NCBI GenBank assembly: GCA_021787665.1
Contig: JAJYLN010000022.1
Location: forward strand, 1 to 38,704
Source of the DNA: a bacterium
GTDB lineage: Bacteria; JAMCPX01
DNA length: 38,704 nt
Direction: 5' to 3'
Position 1 is the first letter of the stretch. Each line of letters opens with the position of its first letter. The position numbers were made by a program, and so were the translations under genes. Below are positions 8,413 through 16,861 of the stretch, in pieces. The notes beneath the pieces are model-generated. The model saw nothing but the letters and a program-made list of their open reading frames with translations. It had not been told where the DNA came from and ran no database searches.

Positions 8413-8526
8413 ATGCCCGTTGCGGAAGAAAAGACGAAGGAATTTTATGCACACAACATTGAGGGAAAACCAGTTCAAGAATGGCAGCTGTTCGAATATC
8501 ATCTAAACAGAACGGCAAATATATAA
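8413..8526 (+). pseudogene. Cas3 N-terminal remnant (37 codons)
   Basis: ATG 8413 opens 37 codons ending at TAA 8524-8526. Residues 10-35 read EFYAHNIEGKPVQEWQLFEYHL, which matches the usual first line of type I-C-like Cas3 HD domains (YAHS...GKP...WQ.LE.HL). It then stops. The TAA overlaps the ATG of the next cas3 ORF (TAATG), so two Cas3 N-termini lie in tandem. I interpret this as the stub of a second Cas3 left by recombination. It cannot be a functional nuclease. Confidence 0.6.
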
Positions 8527-9971
8527 TGTCAGCATTTTACGCTCATTCAGAAAATAGCCATGGTGAGAAACACGGTTTGTCAGAGCACGCACATCAAACA
8601 GAAGAATTTGCCGAATCTTTTGCATGTAAAGAAGATTACAAACAAATTCTAAAAACGACAGGATTACTGCATGATCTCGGTAAGTATCAACCCGATTTTC
8701 AGAGCTACCTTGTTAACGGAGGAAAACGTGGAAGTGTTCCTCATGCAGCATGGGGTGCAGGCTATAGTCGGCTTAAGAGAAGTATTGAAGCATCAATTGC
8801 AATTGATGGCCACCACAAAGGGTTGCCAGATAATGCCGCATGGAAAAGCGATACTCAGCCTTTCACAAGTGGCGATATTTTAAACTTTAAGAGCATCATC
8901 GAAAGTTTTATTGAGGATACGAAAATTAATGATACGGAGATAATTGATTCAAATTTCCTAAAGTTTTCTTCATCATACCAACGTGAAATATTTATTAGGT
9001 ATCTCTTTAGTGTACTTGTTGATAGTGATTGGCTTTCTACGGAAAAACATTTTGATCAAGACAAATTCAATCTACGTATAGGGATGTTTTTGCCAATAGA
9101 TGAAATGATACAAACACTTGATAACGTATTCTCTGAAAAACCCAAAGATAGTGAAATCAATCAACTACGCAATGATGCTCGCTATCAAGCCCTTCAGAAA
9201 ACAGATATGCCTTGTGGTTTTTTTTCGTTAACACTACCAACGGGATTGGGTAAGACGCTTACATCGTTGGCATGGGCTTTACGCCACGCGAAAAAGAATA
9301 AATTGAAACGAATAATAATTGTTCTGCCTTACATAAACATTATTGATCAGACCGCACAGATTTTAAAAGAAATATTTGGCGAAGAATGGGTACTTGAACA
9401 TCATTCAGGCTATAATGAAGATGAATATAAGGATCAAGACATAACGGAAAACTGTTCCACCATTGCAGAACGTAAAAAGATTGCATGTGAAAACTGGGAT
9501 TATCCTATAATTGTAACAACCACTATTCAATTTTTTGAATCGCTTTTCAGTAATAAGCCATCAAGATGTAGAAAAAACCACAATATAGCCAATTCTGTGG
9601 TGATATTCGATGAGGTTCAAGCAATCCCGAAAGAAGTCATACTGCCAACCCTGCAAATGCTACGAGATGTTCAAAGTGTTATGAAAACATCTTTCCTATT
9701 TTGCACTGCGACACAACCCGCTTTTGAAAAAAGACAGGAATTTGATGGAATAAGTGAAATCTGTCCTTTGGTTTACGATGCTGCGGTTCTTTATGAAAAA
9801 ACAAAGCGGATTGAATATCAAATATTGGATGGTTTGCAACAAATTGGCTATGAGAGATTACTTGAGTGTGTAATAGGAGCAGATAATTCTGCACTTGTAA
9901 TATTTAATACAAAGAAAGCTGCTTTAGATTTTGAGAACAAACAAGATATTGAGAAGGTCTTTGACAATTGA
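8526..9971 (+). pseudogene. cas3: CRISPR-associated helicase/nuclease Cas3, C-terminally truncated
   Basis: Read from ATG 8526 the product is 481 residues; intact Cas3 is usually 700-800 or more. The HD nuclease domain looks complete: His in LSEH, HD in LLHDLGKYQ, VPHAAWGA and IDGHHKG. The first RecA-like helicase domain is also present: Walker A TGLGKT, DEVQ in IFDEVQAIP and motif III CTATQPAF. The second RecA domain begins (SALVIFNTKKAA) and is cut off at a stop 35 codons later. Cas3 unwinds and degrades target DNA recruited by Cascade; without its second RecA lobe, helicase action is lost. Cas5, Cas8c, Cas7, Cas4, Cas1 and Cas2 are absent; the CRISPR array begins 80 bases downstream. Base composition is AT-richer than the neighbouring genes, consistent with transfer. 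Confidence 0.85.
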
Positions 9972-10051
9972 ATATGTTGCGGGGCGCTTTTAAGAATGAT
10001 CGCAGAAAGCTGCCGATAAGTAATGAGTTATTAGAAAGTTAGATGAAAGCA

Positions 10052-10215
10052 GTCGCGCCCCATGTGGGCGCGTGGATTGAAACATTCTCTCGCCTGAGGC
10101 ATACGGGTTGACGAACGTCGCGCCCCATGTGGGCGCGTGGATTGAAACTGGGCAAACTTACCATACAAGCTATTGAGTATCATGTCGCGCCCCATGTGGG
10201 CGCGTGGATTTAAAC
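10052..10215 (+). CRISPR. Type I-C CRISPR array, three repeats and two spacers
   Basis: A 32-base repeat starting GTCGCGCCCCATGTGGGCGC and ending GTGGATTGAAAC occurs at 10052-10083, 10117-10148 and 10184-10215. The spacers are 33 (10084-10116) and 35 bases (10149-10183). The third copy has one change (GGATTTAAAC for GGATTGAAAC), as is common for the leader-distal terminal repeat, so the leader side is at about 9972-10051 next to cas3. The repeat sequence is that of subtype I-C. With only a truncated cas3 nearby, the array cannot adapt or interfere by itself; an effector elsewhere in the genome would be needed. Confidence 0.95.
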
Positions 10216-10494
10216 TTTCCCTGTCCAGATACGTATGGTGCGTATGGTCCCGGCGTTACGAAAGACGGAAACGTATTCAAAATGTACTATACCGGCATCA
10301 GCGCCACGGGAGTACTGACGATCAACTATGCGACATCATTGGACGGAATTACCTGGGTGAAATCATACTCGAATCCGAGACTGAGTTATTTGAGCGGATC
10401 ACAGTCACCTGCGTTTCTCCCGGACAGCATGTTTCTGTACTTCTCGTATTTCAACGGCACGGACTGGCAGGTAGCCCTCGCTTCATACCCGTAA
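10216..10494 (+). pseudogene. Fragment of a beta-propeller (glycosyl-hydrolase-like) protein
   Basis: From the end of the array to TAA 10492-10494 a frame encodes about 92 residues with YGPGVTKDG, FKMYYTG and INYATSLDGITWVKS. These are blades typical of five-bladed propellers of GH43/GH32-type or related sugar-binding repeat proteins. There is no proper start: the frame enters from a GTG inside the last CRISPR repeat. It is therefore the 3' end of a gene truncated where the array ends. It is convergent with tonB. Function is lost or unknown. Confidence 0.6.
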
Positions 10495-10500
10495 CGGTCC

Positions 10501-10528
10501 CGGATCAGTCGACCGAGAACCTGATCCG
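10501..10528 (-). terminator. Hairpin at the tonB 3' end
   Basis: CGGATCAG (10501-10508) and CTGATCCG (10521-10528) form an 8-base-pair stem with a 12-base loop. It overlaps the tonB stop and lies between convergent genes. No T-run is visible, so intrinsic termination is only possible. Confidence 0.3.
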
Positions 10529-11161
10529 CAATTTCAGAGTGCCTGTCACGGGTTGACCGTTCAGGGTCGCTGGTGAAAATTTCCACCGTTTGAGCGTTCG
10601 CAGGACCACCCTGTCCAGTTCGTCGTACCCGGTCGAAGAGAGGAGCCTCGAAGTAAATGTGGCGTTCGTGTTTACGAAGAATTCAACGCGTACAAACGTG
10701 GCAAACCGCCGGGTCCTCAGGTCCGATGGTATGACCGGCATGGGGTTGAATACCGGGAGCGGCGGAATAAAGAGGTTGTCCGCGGACGTGGATGTTTCGG
10801 ACATTCCCTGGCGGGCAAGTACGGTCCCTGCTTTTACCTTGCCTCCGGACGGCACTGAAAATCCGTGGTTCGTTGCCGTCTTCCGTGCCAGGAACTTGTT
10901 ATGTCCGGCCGGTATCGGTGCATGGGCGGTTTTGATCGGTCGAAGGGGCCGATGATACATCTGCCGGGGAGGGACCGCTCTTTTTTTGTCGACGGTTTGC
11001 AGGGGAGGCTTGATCTGCATGGTGACCGGTATAAGTACCTTCCCCGGTCGTTTGCTGCCTGCGACGCCGATCCACCCTACGATATACAGTACTGCTCCAT
11101 GTAGCAGCACAGCCAGGAGTGCTGCTGCGACAAGGAATTTTTTCTGCTGATTCGGGCTCAT
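10505..11161 (-). CDS. tonB: TonB-like energy transducer
   Basis: The 218-residue protein has one N-terminal membrane anchor (about 10-30), a Pro/Lys/Arg-rich periplasmic linker (about 40-130) and a C-terminal TonB domain (about 145-218) with FFVNTNATFTS, GYDELDRVVLRTLKRWKFSPA and NGQPV, the usual Tyr-Pro-x-x-Ala/Trp-x-F-x-P layout. It transmits proton-motive energy from ExbB/ExbD in the inner membrane to the outer-membrane receptor. It is the last gene of the receptor-exbB-exbD-tonB run, four bases after exbD, so it very likely serves the receptor encoded upstream. Confidence 0.9.
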   Translation of the reverse strand: MSPNQQKKFLVAAALLAVLLHGAVLYIVGWIGVAGSKRPGKVLIPVTMQIKPPLQTVDKKRAVPPRQMYHRPLRPIKTAHAPIPAGHNKFLARKTATNHGFSVPSGGKVKAGTVLARQGMSETSTSADNLFIPPLPVFNPMPVIPSDLRTRRFATFVRVEFFVNTNATFTSRLLSSTGYDELDRVVLRTLKRWKFSPATLNGQPVTGTLKLRIRFSVD

Positions 11162-11165
11162 GGCG

Positions 11166-11570
11166 TCATTTTGTTACAGCAGCGATAGCAAACTTTGTGG
11201 CACCGGCTTTCCGGGATATGTTCATGATGTTGACCACATCGCCATAGTTCGAATTTGTGTCGGCATTGATCACGACCACGTCGTGCGGATGCTCGATCAG
11301 CTCCCGCGACAGCCTCCCGGAAAGATTCTTTATCCCGGTAGGCTTGCCATTGACAAACAATGTCTGATCTTTTGTCAGGGTTATGGTGATGAACCTTGCA
11401 TCCGTTGTCGTGGCTGTTGATGCGTGAGGCAGGTTGACCTTGATACCCTTCATGGCGATGATGGACGCCGAAGTTACCATGAAGAACACGAGCAGGAAGA
11501 ATATCACGTCGATCATATTGATGATTTCTATCCGCGCCTTTTTCGGCGGCTCGAGTTGCCGTATCTTCAT
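11166..11570 (-). CDS. exbD: ExbD-type biopolymer transport protein
   Basis: The 134-residue protein has a short cytoplasmic start, one membrane helix (about 17-38, IEIINMIDVIFFLLVFFMV) carrying the conserved membrane Asp24 that takes part in proton translocation, and a periplasmic domain ending NISRKAGATKFAIAAVTK. Size and layout are those of ExbD/TolR. Its start overlaps the exbB stop by four bases. Together with ExbB it forms the proton-driven motor for TonB. Confidence 0.92.
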   Translation of the reverse strand: MKIRQLEPPKKARIEIINMIDVIFFLLVFFMVTSASIIAMKGIKVNLPHASTATTTDARFITITLTKDQTLFVNGKPTGIKNLSGRLSRELIEHPHDVVVINADTNSNYGDVVNIMNISRKAGATKFAIAAVTK

Positions 11571-12193
11571 GATCCTGCCTGCCTGACCATTCTGATGAAT
11601 TCATTGGATGCAAATTCCATGTCCTTGATCAGCCGCCGTACCCTGAAATTGAAATAGTTGTAGAACAGCAGGGTCATGACGGCGACAATCAGTCCGGTTG
11701 CCGTGGCAATGAGCGCTTCGCCGACGCCGCCGGATATTGCGGTCGGCTGGTTGAGGCCCCTGGTCGAAAAGATCTGAAACGCATTGATCATACCGGTTAT
11801 TGTCCCGAGAAGCCCGAGCAGCGGCGCCATGGTGATAATGGTGTCGAGTATCCACAGCCTGCTTTCAAGCTGCGGTATGATGCTGACTGCGTGCTGCTCC
11901 ATTGCCAGATCGATGTCATCGGTTTTGGCGTCTATATTGCCGACCCCGGTCATCAGGACATCCGCAACCGGCGTCTTTTGTTCCTTGAGCAGGGTCATTG
12001 CATCGTCTATTTTTTTGCCCGCAATAAGTTGTTGTATCCTGTGCAGGAGCGAGACGTCCAGATTTTTGATGGTGCCGAAGAACAGGAGGCGCTCGATGAT
12101 CAGTGTCAGAGAAACGACGGAAACCAACAGGAGGGGGTACATCATAATACCTCCCTTCATGATAAAACTTAAAGCATTTGATAGAGTGTGCAT
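11567..12193 (-). CDS. exbB: ExbB/TolQ/MotA family proton-channel protein
   Basis: The 208-residue protein has three membrane helices (about 15-35, 110-135 and 150-175) and the family signature ATAPLLGLLGTITGMI-like segment (here TMAPLLGLLGTITGMINAF) plus GVGEALIATATGL. ExbB pentamers surround the ExbD helices and use the proton gradient. It lies eight bases after the receptor gene and overlaps exbD by ATGA, so the operon order is receptor, exbB, exbD, tonB. TolQ is the alternative family, but the context favours ExbB. Confidence 0.92.
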   Translation of the reverse strand: MHTLSNALSFIMKGGIMMYPLLLVSVVSLTLIIERLLFFGTIKNLDVSLLHRIQQLIAGKKIDDAMTLLKEQKTPVADVLMTGVGNIDAKTDDIDLAMEQHAVSIIPQLESRLWILDTIITMAPLLGLLGTITGMINAFQIFSTRGLNQPTAISGGVGEALIATATGLIVAVMTLLFYNYFNFRVRRLIKDMEFASNEFIRMVRQAGS

Positions 12194-12201
12194 GGTTTAC
12201 C

Positions 12202-14445
12202 TCATAGATATTTTTTGAAGAGAAGGGCAATGGTGCGCGGACTGCCCCAGTGCGTATTGTTGAAACCGTTTTGCTGGTTTATCAGGTACGACGTGTTCAT
12301 GATGTTGCCGATATCCAGCTCTATATCAGATTTGCCCAGGTAGAATGCCCTGTTGAAGCGATAGCCGATGTTCAGTCCGGCAATGGCGTGCGGCGGGACC
12401 CTCAGGTAGTTTACGTTCCCGGTGACCGTGTTGTAGCCGTACGGAAGGCCGCTGCCGTATTCCACGTCCAGCATGCTCCAGAAACCGCGATAATCATAGT
12501 TGATGATTGCCGACGATGTGTAGGTTTGATCGTGATCGAAGTAAAAATACCCGGGCGGAACGGGCTGTACCGTGAACAGGCCGCCCGTGATTGCCCCCTT
12601 GCCCTGGGATTTTTCCCAGGCTATGTTGAACTGTCCTGACAGGCCGTCCACATTCCGCGATTGAAGACTGAACTCGATGCCCCTGGTATAGCCGGACTGG
12701 ATGTTGTAGGGAACGTAGATGTTGGAGTTGAGCAATTGATTGTAGTCAATGACATTCGTCATCAGCTTATAGTACCAGGTGAGCTTTGCGAGGAGGTAGC
12801 CGGCTATCGACTGCTGGTCTCCGACCTCAAAATAATTGTCCCGCTCAGGCTGAAGGGGTATGCTCATGTTCTGTTGTGCAAACATGGGTATGGAATTTAC
12901 GTGGATATTTTCGAATGGTGCAGGCTGGAAGAAACGGCCGTAATAACCGTGGATTGAGTTCGTTTTGAATACCTTCACCGCTATGCCGAGACGCGGGCTG
13001 ACCTGATCCGCGGTGACAAATTCGTCGATCGAGTCATACCGGAGGCCCGCATTGATGGTCACCGGGTCATAGGATAGTTCATCCTGCACATAACCGCCGT
13101 ATTCGAATCCTCGGGATGTATGGCCGTCAAAGAACGGAGGAAACGATTGCGGGCTTTCCTCGAGGTAGAAATTCTGACGGTTGGTCAGATAGTCGTAGCT
13201 GACGCCTGCCTTTATATGGTTATGCTTGATAACGCGGTTGGAATAGTGTGCCGCTGCACCATACCCGAGGAATGATTCCGCAACATCGTTCAGATACGCC
13301 GGGGAGGTCAGGGTCCCGCCATCCAGGTCTGCGGGACTTCCGTTGTAACCGAGCGTGGATCCCCGCCGGTACGCGGAAACGACGAAGTCGGAATCATCTC
13401 TGAAATAATGGTGCCAGAGAACGGTCTCGTAGTCATTGGATTCATCCTGATTGTCGTTCACGCCCGCAGTCTGCTGTGTGTTGGTGTTCGGTATCTGATA
13501 CTGTGAGATACCCCCATACAACAGCAGGCTCAGCCGGTCGTTATTGTCGATCATGTAACTGAAGGTACCGAAGAGCGAATGCTTGACAAGGTCGTCATGC
13601 AGAGGATTGACAACCGGGGTATCGAGTCCCCGTCCGGTCATAGAGCTGATGCCCGAGAGAGCATAGGTAAAAGCTCCTTTGCTGCCCGACACGTTGAAGT
13701 TTATGCTGTGCGTACCGAAATTGCCTTCTTTCACTCCTATCTCTTTTTCAGGATGTTGCCGTGTTGTGATATTGACGACCCCTGCGAGGCTGTTCCCGTA
13801 TTCAGCGGGATAGCCGCCGGTCAAAACATCGATGCTCTGGATGTCCTGCGGATCGAGTATGTCCGAAAAACTCCCCGAGACAGCGGACGGGATGTTGATG
13901 CCGTCGATCCGGTAGGTGATTTCCGTATGAGCTCCCCTGAAGTGTACCTCTCCGAAGGGTCCCTGGGCAGCACCCGGCACCGTGTACAGGAGCTTGGACA
14001 GGTTATCGCTGCCTGCCAGCGTTGCTACGGTCTTTTGCGGTATTTCCGTGGAAGACGAAGTACTCTTCGTGTTGATGACCAGTGCATGAGCGTGCACGGT
14101 ATAGACAAGCTCACTGGAGAGGTTTATTGTGCGCATAGATACCTGTTTGCTGACCACGTCGACCCTTAGTGTCCGTTCTTCGAAACCTTTTGCCTGGATC
14201 CTGACGTTATAGGTACCCGGATTAAGATTACCCATGATGCATTGCCCATACGTGTTTGTGGTACCTGTTACCGAACTACTGTCCGAGAATGCCGTTATGG
14301 CGGCGCCGGCCAGCGGCTTCCCTGTGTCACCGATCGACACATGGAGTATAAGTGTACCAGGCGGCAGCATGGTATATGCCTTTGCCGGAGAGGCACCGGC
14401 GATTAATACAATAAAGAACATAACGATCGTTTCTATAAATTTCAT
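12202..14445 (-). CDS. TonB-dependent outer-membrane receptor with N-terminal carboxypeptidase-like domain
   Basis: The start at ATG 14445 is chosen because AAAAGGAGG lies just upstream and a signal peptide begins there (MKFIETIVMFF...SPAKA); the open frame extends 28 codons further. The 747-residue product has a carboxypeptidase-regulatory-like domain (about 30-110, NLNPGTYNVRIQAKGFE), a plug domain (about 140-245: VHFRGAHTEITYRIDGINIP, VLTGGYPAEYGNSLAGVVNI) and a long beta-barrel ending in aromatic-rich LLFKKYL. Such receptors import siderophores, cobalamin, metals or glycans. The substrate is unknown. A small His/Cys-containing membrane protein upstream hints at a metal, which is inference. 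Confidence 0.9.
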   Translation of the reverse strand: MKFIETIVMFFIVLIAGASPAKAYTMLPPGTLILHVSIGDTGKPLAGAAITAFSDSSSVTGTTNTYGQCIMGNLNPGTYNVRIQAKGFEERTLRVDVVSKQVSMRTINLSSELVYTVHAHALVINTKSTSSSTEIPQKTVATLAGSDNLSKLLYTVPGAAQGPFGEVHFRGAHTEITYRIDGINIPSAVSGSFSDILDPQDIQSIDVLTGGYPAEYGNSLAGVVNITTRQHPEKEIGVKEGNFGTHSINFNVSGSKGAFTYALSGISSMTGRGLDTPVVNPLHDDLVKHSLFGTFSYMIDNNDRLSLLLYGGISQYQIPNTNTQQTAGVNDNQDESNDYETVLWHHYFRDDSDFVVSAYRRGSTLGYNGSPADLDGGTLTSPAYLNDVAESFLGYGAAAHYSNRVIKHNHIKAGVSYDYLTNRQNFYLEESPQSFPPFFDGHTSRGFEYGGYVQDELSYDPVTINAGLRYDSIDEFVTADQVSPRLGIAVKVFKTNSIHGYYGRFFQPAPFENIHVNSIPMFAQQNMSIPLQPERDNYFEVGDQQSIAGYLLAKLTWYYKLMTNVIDYNQLLNSNIYVPYNIQSGYTRGIEFSLQSRNVDGLSGQFNIAWEKSQGKGAITGGLFTVQPVPPGYFYFDHDQTYTSSAIINYDYRGFWSMLDVEYGSGLPYGYNTVTGNVNYLRVPPHAIAGLNIGYRFNRAFYLGKSDIELDIGNIMNTSYLINQQNGFNNTHWGSPRTIALLFKKYL

Positions 14446-14721
14446 GAAACCTCCTTTTGCTCGTTGTTTTTGTTCATTACAGGAACAACACGGATTGTGA
14501 CCGGGTTTCGATGGTCTGAAATACAACATCCATTCCCCCGCGACATGCCCGCGAACGTGGAAACCCGTTTTTCACTGTCCGGAATTGTTCACTTCCTGCG
14601 TAGGACAGGTTCTGTCAATCGCCGGATAGTACCGTGTTAACAATTCTCCGATACAGTCGTCTCTGACGGAAACCCGTTTACGACGTGCTGTCCCGTAATC
14701 TTGAGGAAACTTGCTTTGTTG
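14446..14721 (-). promoter_or_regulatory. Receptor upstream region with repeated AAACGGGTTTCC motif
   Basis: On the transcribed (minus) strand AAACGGGTTTCC occurs twice (complement of 14668-14679 and 14559-14570), and a related GAAACCCGG lies at the complement of 14501-14509. The core AAACSSGTTT is nearly palindromic. A separate pair GGAATTGTT (about 14580) and AACAATTC (about 14640) is inverted. I could not match this to a B12 or other known riboswitch. These are candidate operator sites for the uptake operon. Confidence 0.35.
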
Positions 14722-15036
14722 CTATGAAGCGAATGAAGGAGGCGCCCTGTCGTCGACAGAGGAAAGGGCCGCAGAGGTAATTTTGACAGTACAGACCGGT
14801 AGTACAGAGATGAATGAGAAGAAGAGAACTACCAGAGGAATTGCAGTATGAACAACACCATTACTTGCAATAACAAAGGCATGTTCCGGACAATTTGCAG
14901 GTTCCGGCTGGCCAAGGACAAGAGGATGATCGTGCAGAAACGGGAGAAAGATAATTATTGACAAATAAAGAGATGCAAGCGCTGTTCTTACAAGCCGTGC
15001 TTTGTCTGGTTTTTTTCGGAAGTATTCAAAGGTCAT
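14722..15036 (-). CDS. Small membrane protein upstream of the TonB receptor operon
   Basis: From ATG 15036 (GTG 15057 is an alternative) the 104-residue product has a basic start, a membrane helix (about 15-35), a short loop with HDHPL and NCPEH, a second helix (about 65-90, IPLVVLFFSFISVLPVC) and a charged tail. This layout resembles small two-helix proteins (DUF2946-like) often encoded near TonB receptors for metal handling. The His/Cys loop could bind metal, which is inference. It is co-directional with the receptor, separated by about 280 bases. Confidence 0.5.
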   Translation of the reverse strand: MTFEYFRKKPDKARLVRTALASLYLSIIIFLPFLHDHPLVLGQPEPANCPEHAFVIASNGVVHTAIPLVVLFFSFISVLPVCTVKITSAALSSVDDRAPPSFAS

Positions 15037-15059
15037 ATCCAAAAGTATATAAATCACTC

Positions 15060-15225
15060 CGGATTTATTTTCAAGTTCTTCTTAACCATTCTTCTTAACC
15101 ATTGATCCACTATTGACTTATCATGCAAGCGGCTTTAAAATTTTCATAAGATAACGATAAGAAGAGGAAAATATAGGGGTCAAGCCTACACATTTGACAA
15201 GTGTATTTATATGAAGAAATACAAC
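15060..15225. repeat. Left flank of the IS with GGGGTCAAG repeats
   Basis: No gene is visible. TATAGGGGTCAAGCCT at about 15173-15188 is followed by CGGGGTCAAGTC at the IS edge (15225). The inverted AATAGGGGTCAAG sits at the right edge (about 16843-16855), and a variant AATAGGGGTTAG at about 17741. These look like a dispersed REP-like motif. Confidence 0.45.
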
Positions 15226-16851
15226 GGGGTCAAGTCTTTACAGGCTGTTGAAAAACTCCTCTCAAAAAAGTATTTAATTTGCGATCTGATCATGGTAGAA
15301 CAAGAGTAATTCAATCGTAGGAGGCATGATGTTAGGAGAGAAGAAAAGGTCAGAGCCGATGTTCTACCACATCAACGTGGACGCATTAATTCCGGAGAAC
15401 CACCTTCTGAGACTTGTAACAAAGTACGTAGATTTCAGTTTCATCCGCGAGCAGGTGAAGCACCTGTATAGCCACACGGGAAGGCCTTCGGTAGATCCAG
15501 AGATCCTTCTGAAGATGCTTTTGGTCGGATACCTGTATGGGATCAATTCTGAGCGGAGATTATGCGAAGAAATCAACATGCACATAGGATACCGGTGGTT
15601 TGTAGGTCTCACGCTTGAAGATAAGATACCGGACCACTCGACGTTTTCGAAGAACCGGCACGAACGGTTTTCCGAGAGCGGGATATTTCAGGGATTATTC
15701 GACGAGATCGTAGGGCAGTGTATCAGGGCAGGACTGTTAACGGGGAGACACCTGACCGTGGACAGCACGAACATCAAGGCGAATGCATCGATCAAGAGCC
15801 TTGAACCCATCGTGGTGGAGATGAAGCCGCAGGAATATATAAAGAAGCTTGAGCAGGAGAATCCGGTAAAAGAAGAAAAGCCCTGGGAACCCGGGGAAGG
15901 ATATCCCCATCGTGGGGAGAAAATCAGCAACGAAACCCATCGATCACAAACAGATCCGGATGCCCGGCTCGCCCGGAAGTCATCCTTGGGGGCAACGGAA
16001 CTCAGCCATGCAGCAACGTATGTTATGGACAGCAAGAGCAGGATAATACTGGGGACGGATATCGGGAAGCCCGACAAGAATACGGACTGCAAGAATGCAC
16101 TGAAGCAGCTCCAGAGAATAAAGCAGAGCTACAACATAACGCCCCAGACACTCGGAGCGGACAAAGGATATTGTGCAGGAGAGTTTATCGATGCAGTGTT
16201 AAAGGAACGGATACAGCCGCATATACCGATTGTGGATAACCCGAGCCGCAACGAGAAAGGCATCTACCCCATAGAGCAGTTTACGTATGACAAACAGCGC
16301 AACCTATTTGTGAGTCCCGAAGGTAAGGAAATGAAGTATCATGGGATCCACAAACACAGCCGGCAGCATGTCTACCGGGCGAATGGGAAGGATTGCGGGG
16401 TATGTCCCAAGAAAACAGCATGTACAAGAGACCGGGCTCGGTCGGTCAGTTATCACCTGTATGAAGATGCTCTCCAGGCAGCAAGATGGTTGAACCGGAC
16501 AGCGGAATATCGGATATCCCAGCGGATGCGCAAACGGATCGAAGAATTATTCGGGGAGGCGAAAGAGTTTATGGGCCTGAGGAGAGCGAAGTTTCGAGGT
16601 GCTGCGTTTGTGCGGGAACAGGTAATGATGACGGCGACAGCACAAAACATCAAGAGGATGGTTAAAATGCTTGCCCGGCGAGTGCCACAAAAGAACGTAA
16701 CCGAGGCAAATAAGCCCCTTATTGCTCCTCCGTTAACCGGAATAAGGGAATTATTTTATCGGTTTTTCCGCAACGGCAACATACTGCTCTGCAATGAATA
16801 AAAATGCTCTAAAAAATGGAGTTTTTCAACAGCCTGTAAAGACTTGACCCC
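15226..16851 (+). mobile_element. IS1182-family insertion sequence
   Basis: A transposase gene is flanked by perfect 34-base terminal inverted repeats, 15226-15259 (GGGGTCAAGTCTTTACAGGC...) and 16818-16851. The inner 19 bases (CAGGCTGTTGAAAAACTCC) look like the usual end of this family. The outer 15 bases on each side (GGGGTCAAGTCTTTA and its complement) may instead be the two halves of a pre-existing palindrome. No target-site duplication is obvious with either boundary. The element looks intact. Confidence 0.85.
15326..16801 (+). CDS. IS1182-family transposase
   Basis: The 491-residue protein has the N-terminal DUF772-type helical domain (about 15-125: FYHINVDALIPENHLLR, GRPSVDPEILLKMLLVGYLYGI, DHSTFSKNR) and a DDE catalytic core. 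The core includes HLTVDSTNIKANAS (first Asp), LGADKGYC (second Asp), a CGVCPKKTACTR zinc-like segment and a C-terminal RKRIEELFGEAKEFMGLRRAKFRG motif with the catalytic Glu. A strong AGGAGG precedes two ATGs; the second (15329) has better spacing. The frame is uninterrupted, so the enzyme may be active. Confidence 0.92.
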   Translation: MMLGEKKRSEPMFYHINVDALIPENHLLRLVTKYVDFSFIREQVKHLYSHTGRPSVDPEILLKMLLVGYLYGINSERRLCEEINMHIGYRWFVGLTLEDKIPDHSTFSKNRHERFSESGIFQGLFDEIVGQCIRAGLLTGRHLTVDSTNIKANASIKSLEPIVVEMKPQEYIKKLEQENPVKEEKPWEPGEGYPHRGEKISNETHRSQTDPDARLARKSSLGATELSHAATYVMDSKSRIILGTDIGKPDKNTDCKNALKQLQRIKQSYNITPQTLGADKGYCAGEFIDAVLKERIQPHIPIVDNPSRNEKGIYPIEQFTYDKQRNLFVSPEGKEMKYHGIHKHSRQHVYRANGKDCGVCPKKTACTRDRARSVSYHLYEDALQAARWLNRTAEYRISQRMRKRIEELFGEAKEFMGLRRAKFRGAAFVREQVMMTATAQNIKRMVKMLARRVPQKNVTEANKPLIAPPLTGIRELFYRFFRNGNILLCNE

Positions 16852-16861
16852 TATTCTTTTT

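Noticed and set aside
14446-14721. Cobalamin or other known riboswitch before the TonB receptor
   Set aside because: I could not find the conserved B12-box or another known aptamer core, so I list only repeated motifs.
15219-16860. Target-site duplication around the IS
   Set aside because: The bases outside either possible boundary do not form a convincing direct repeat.
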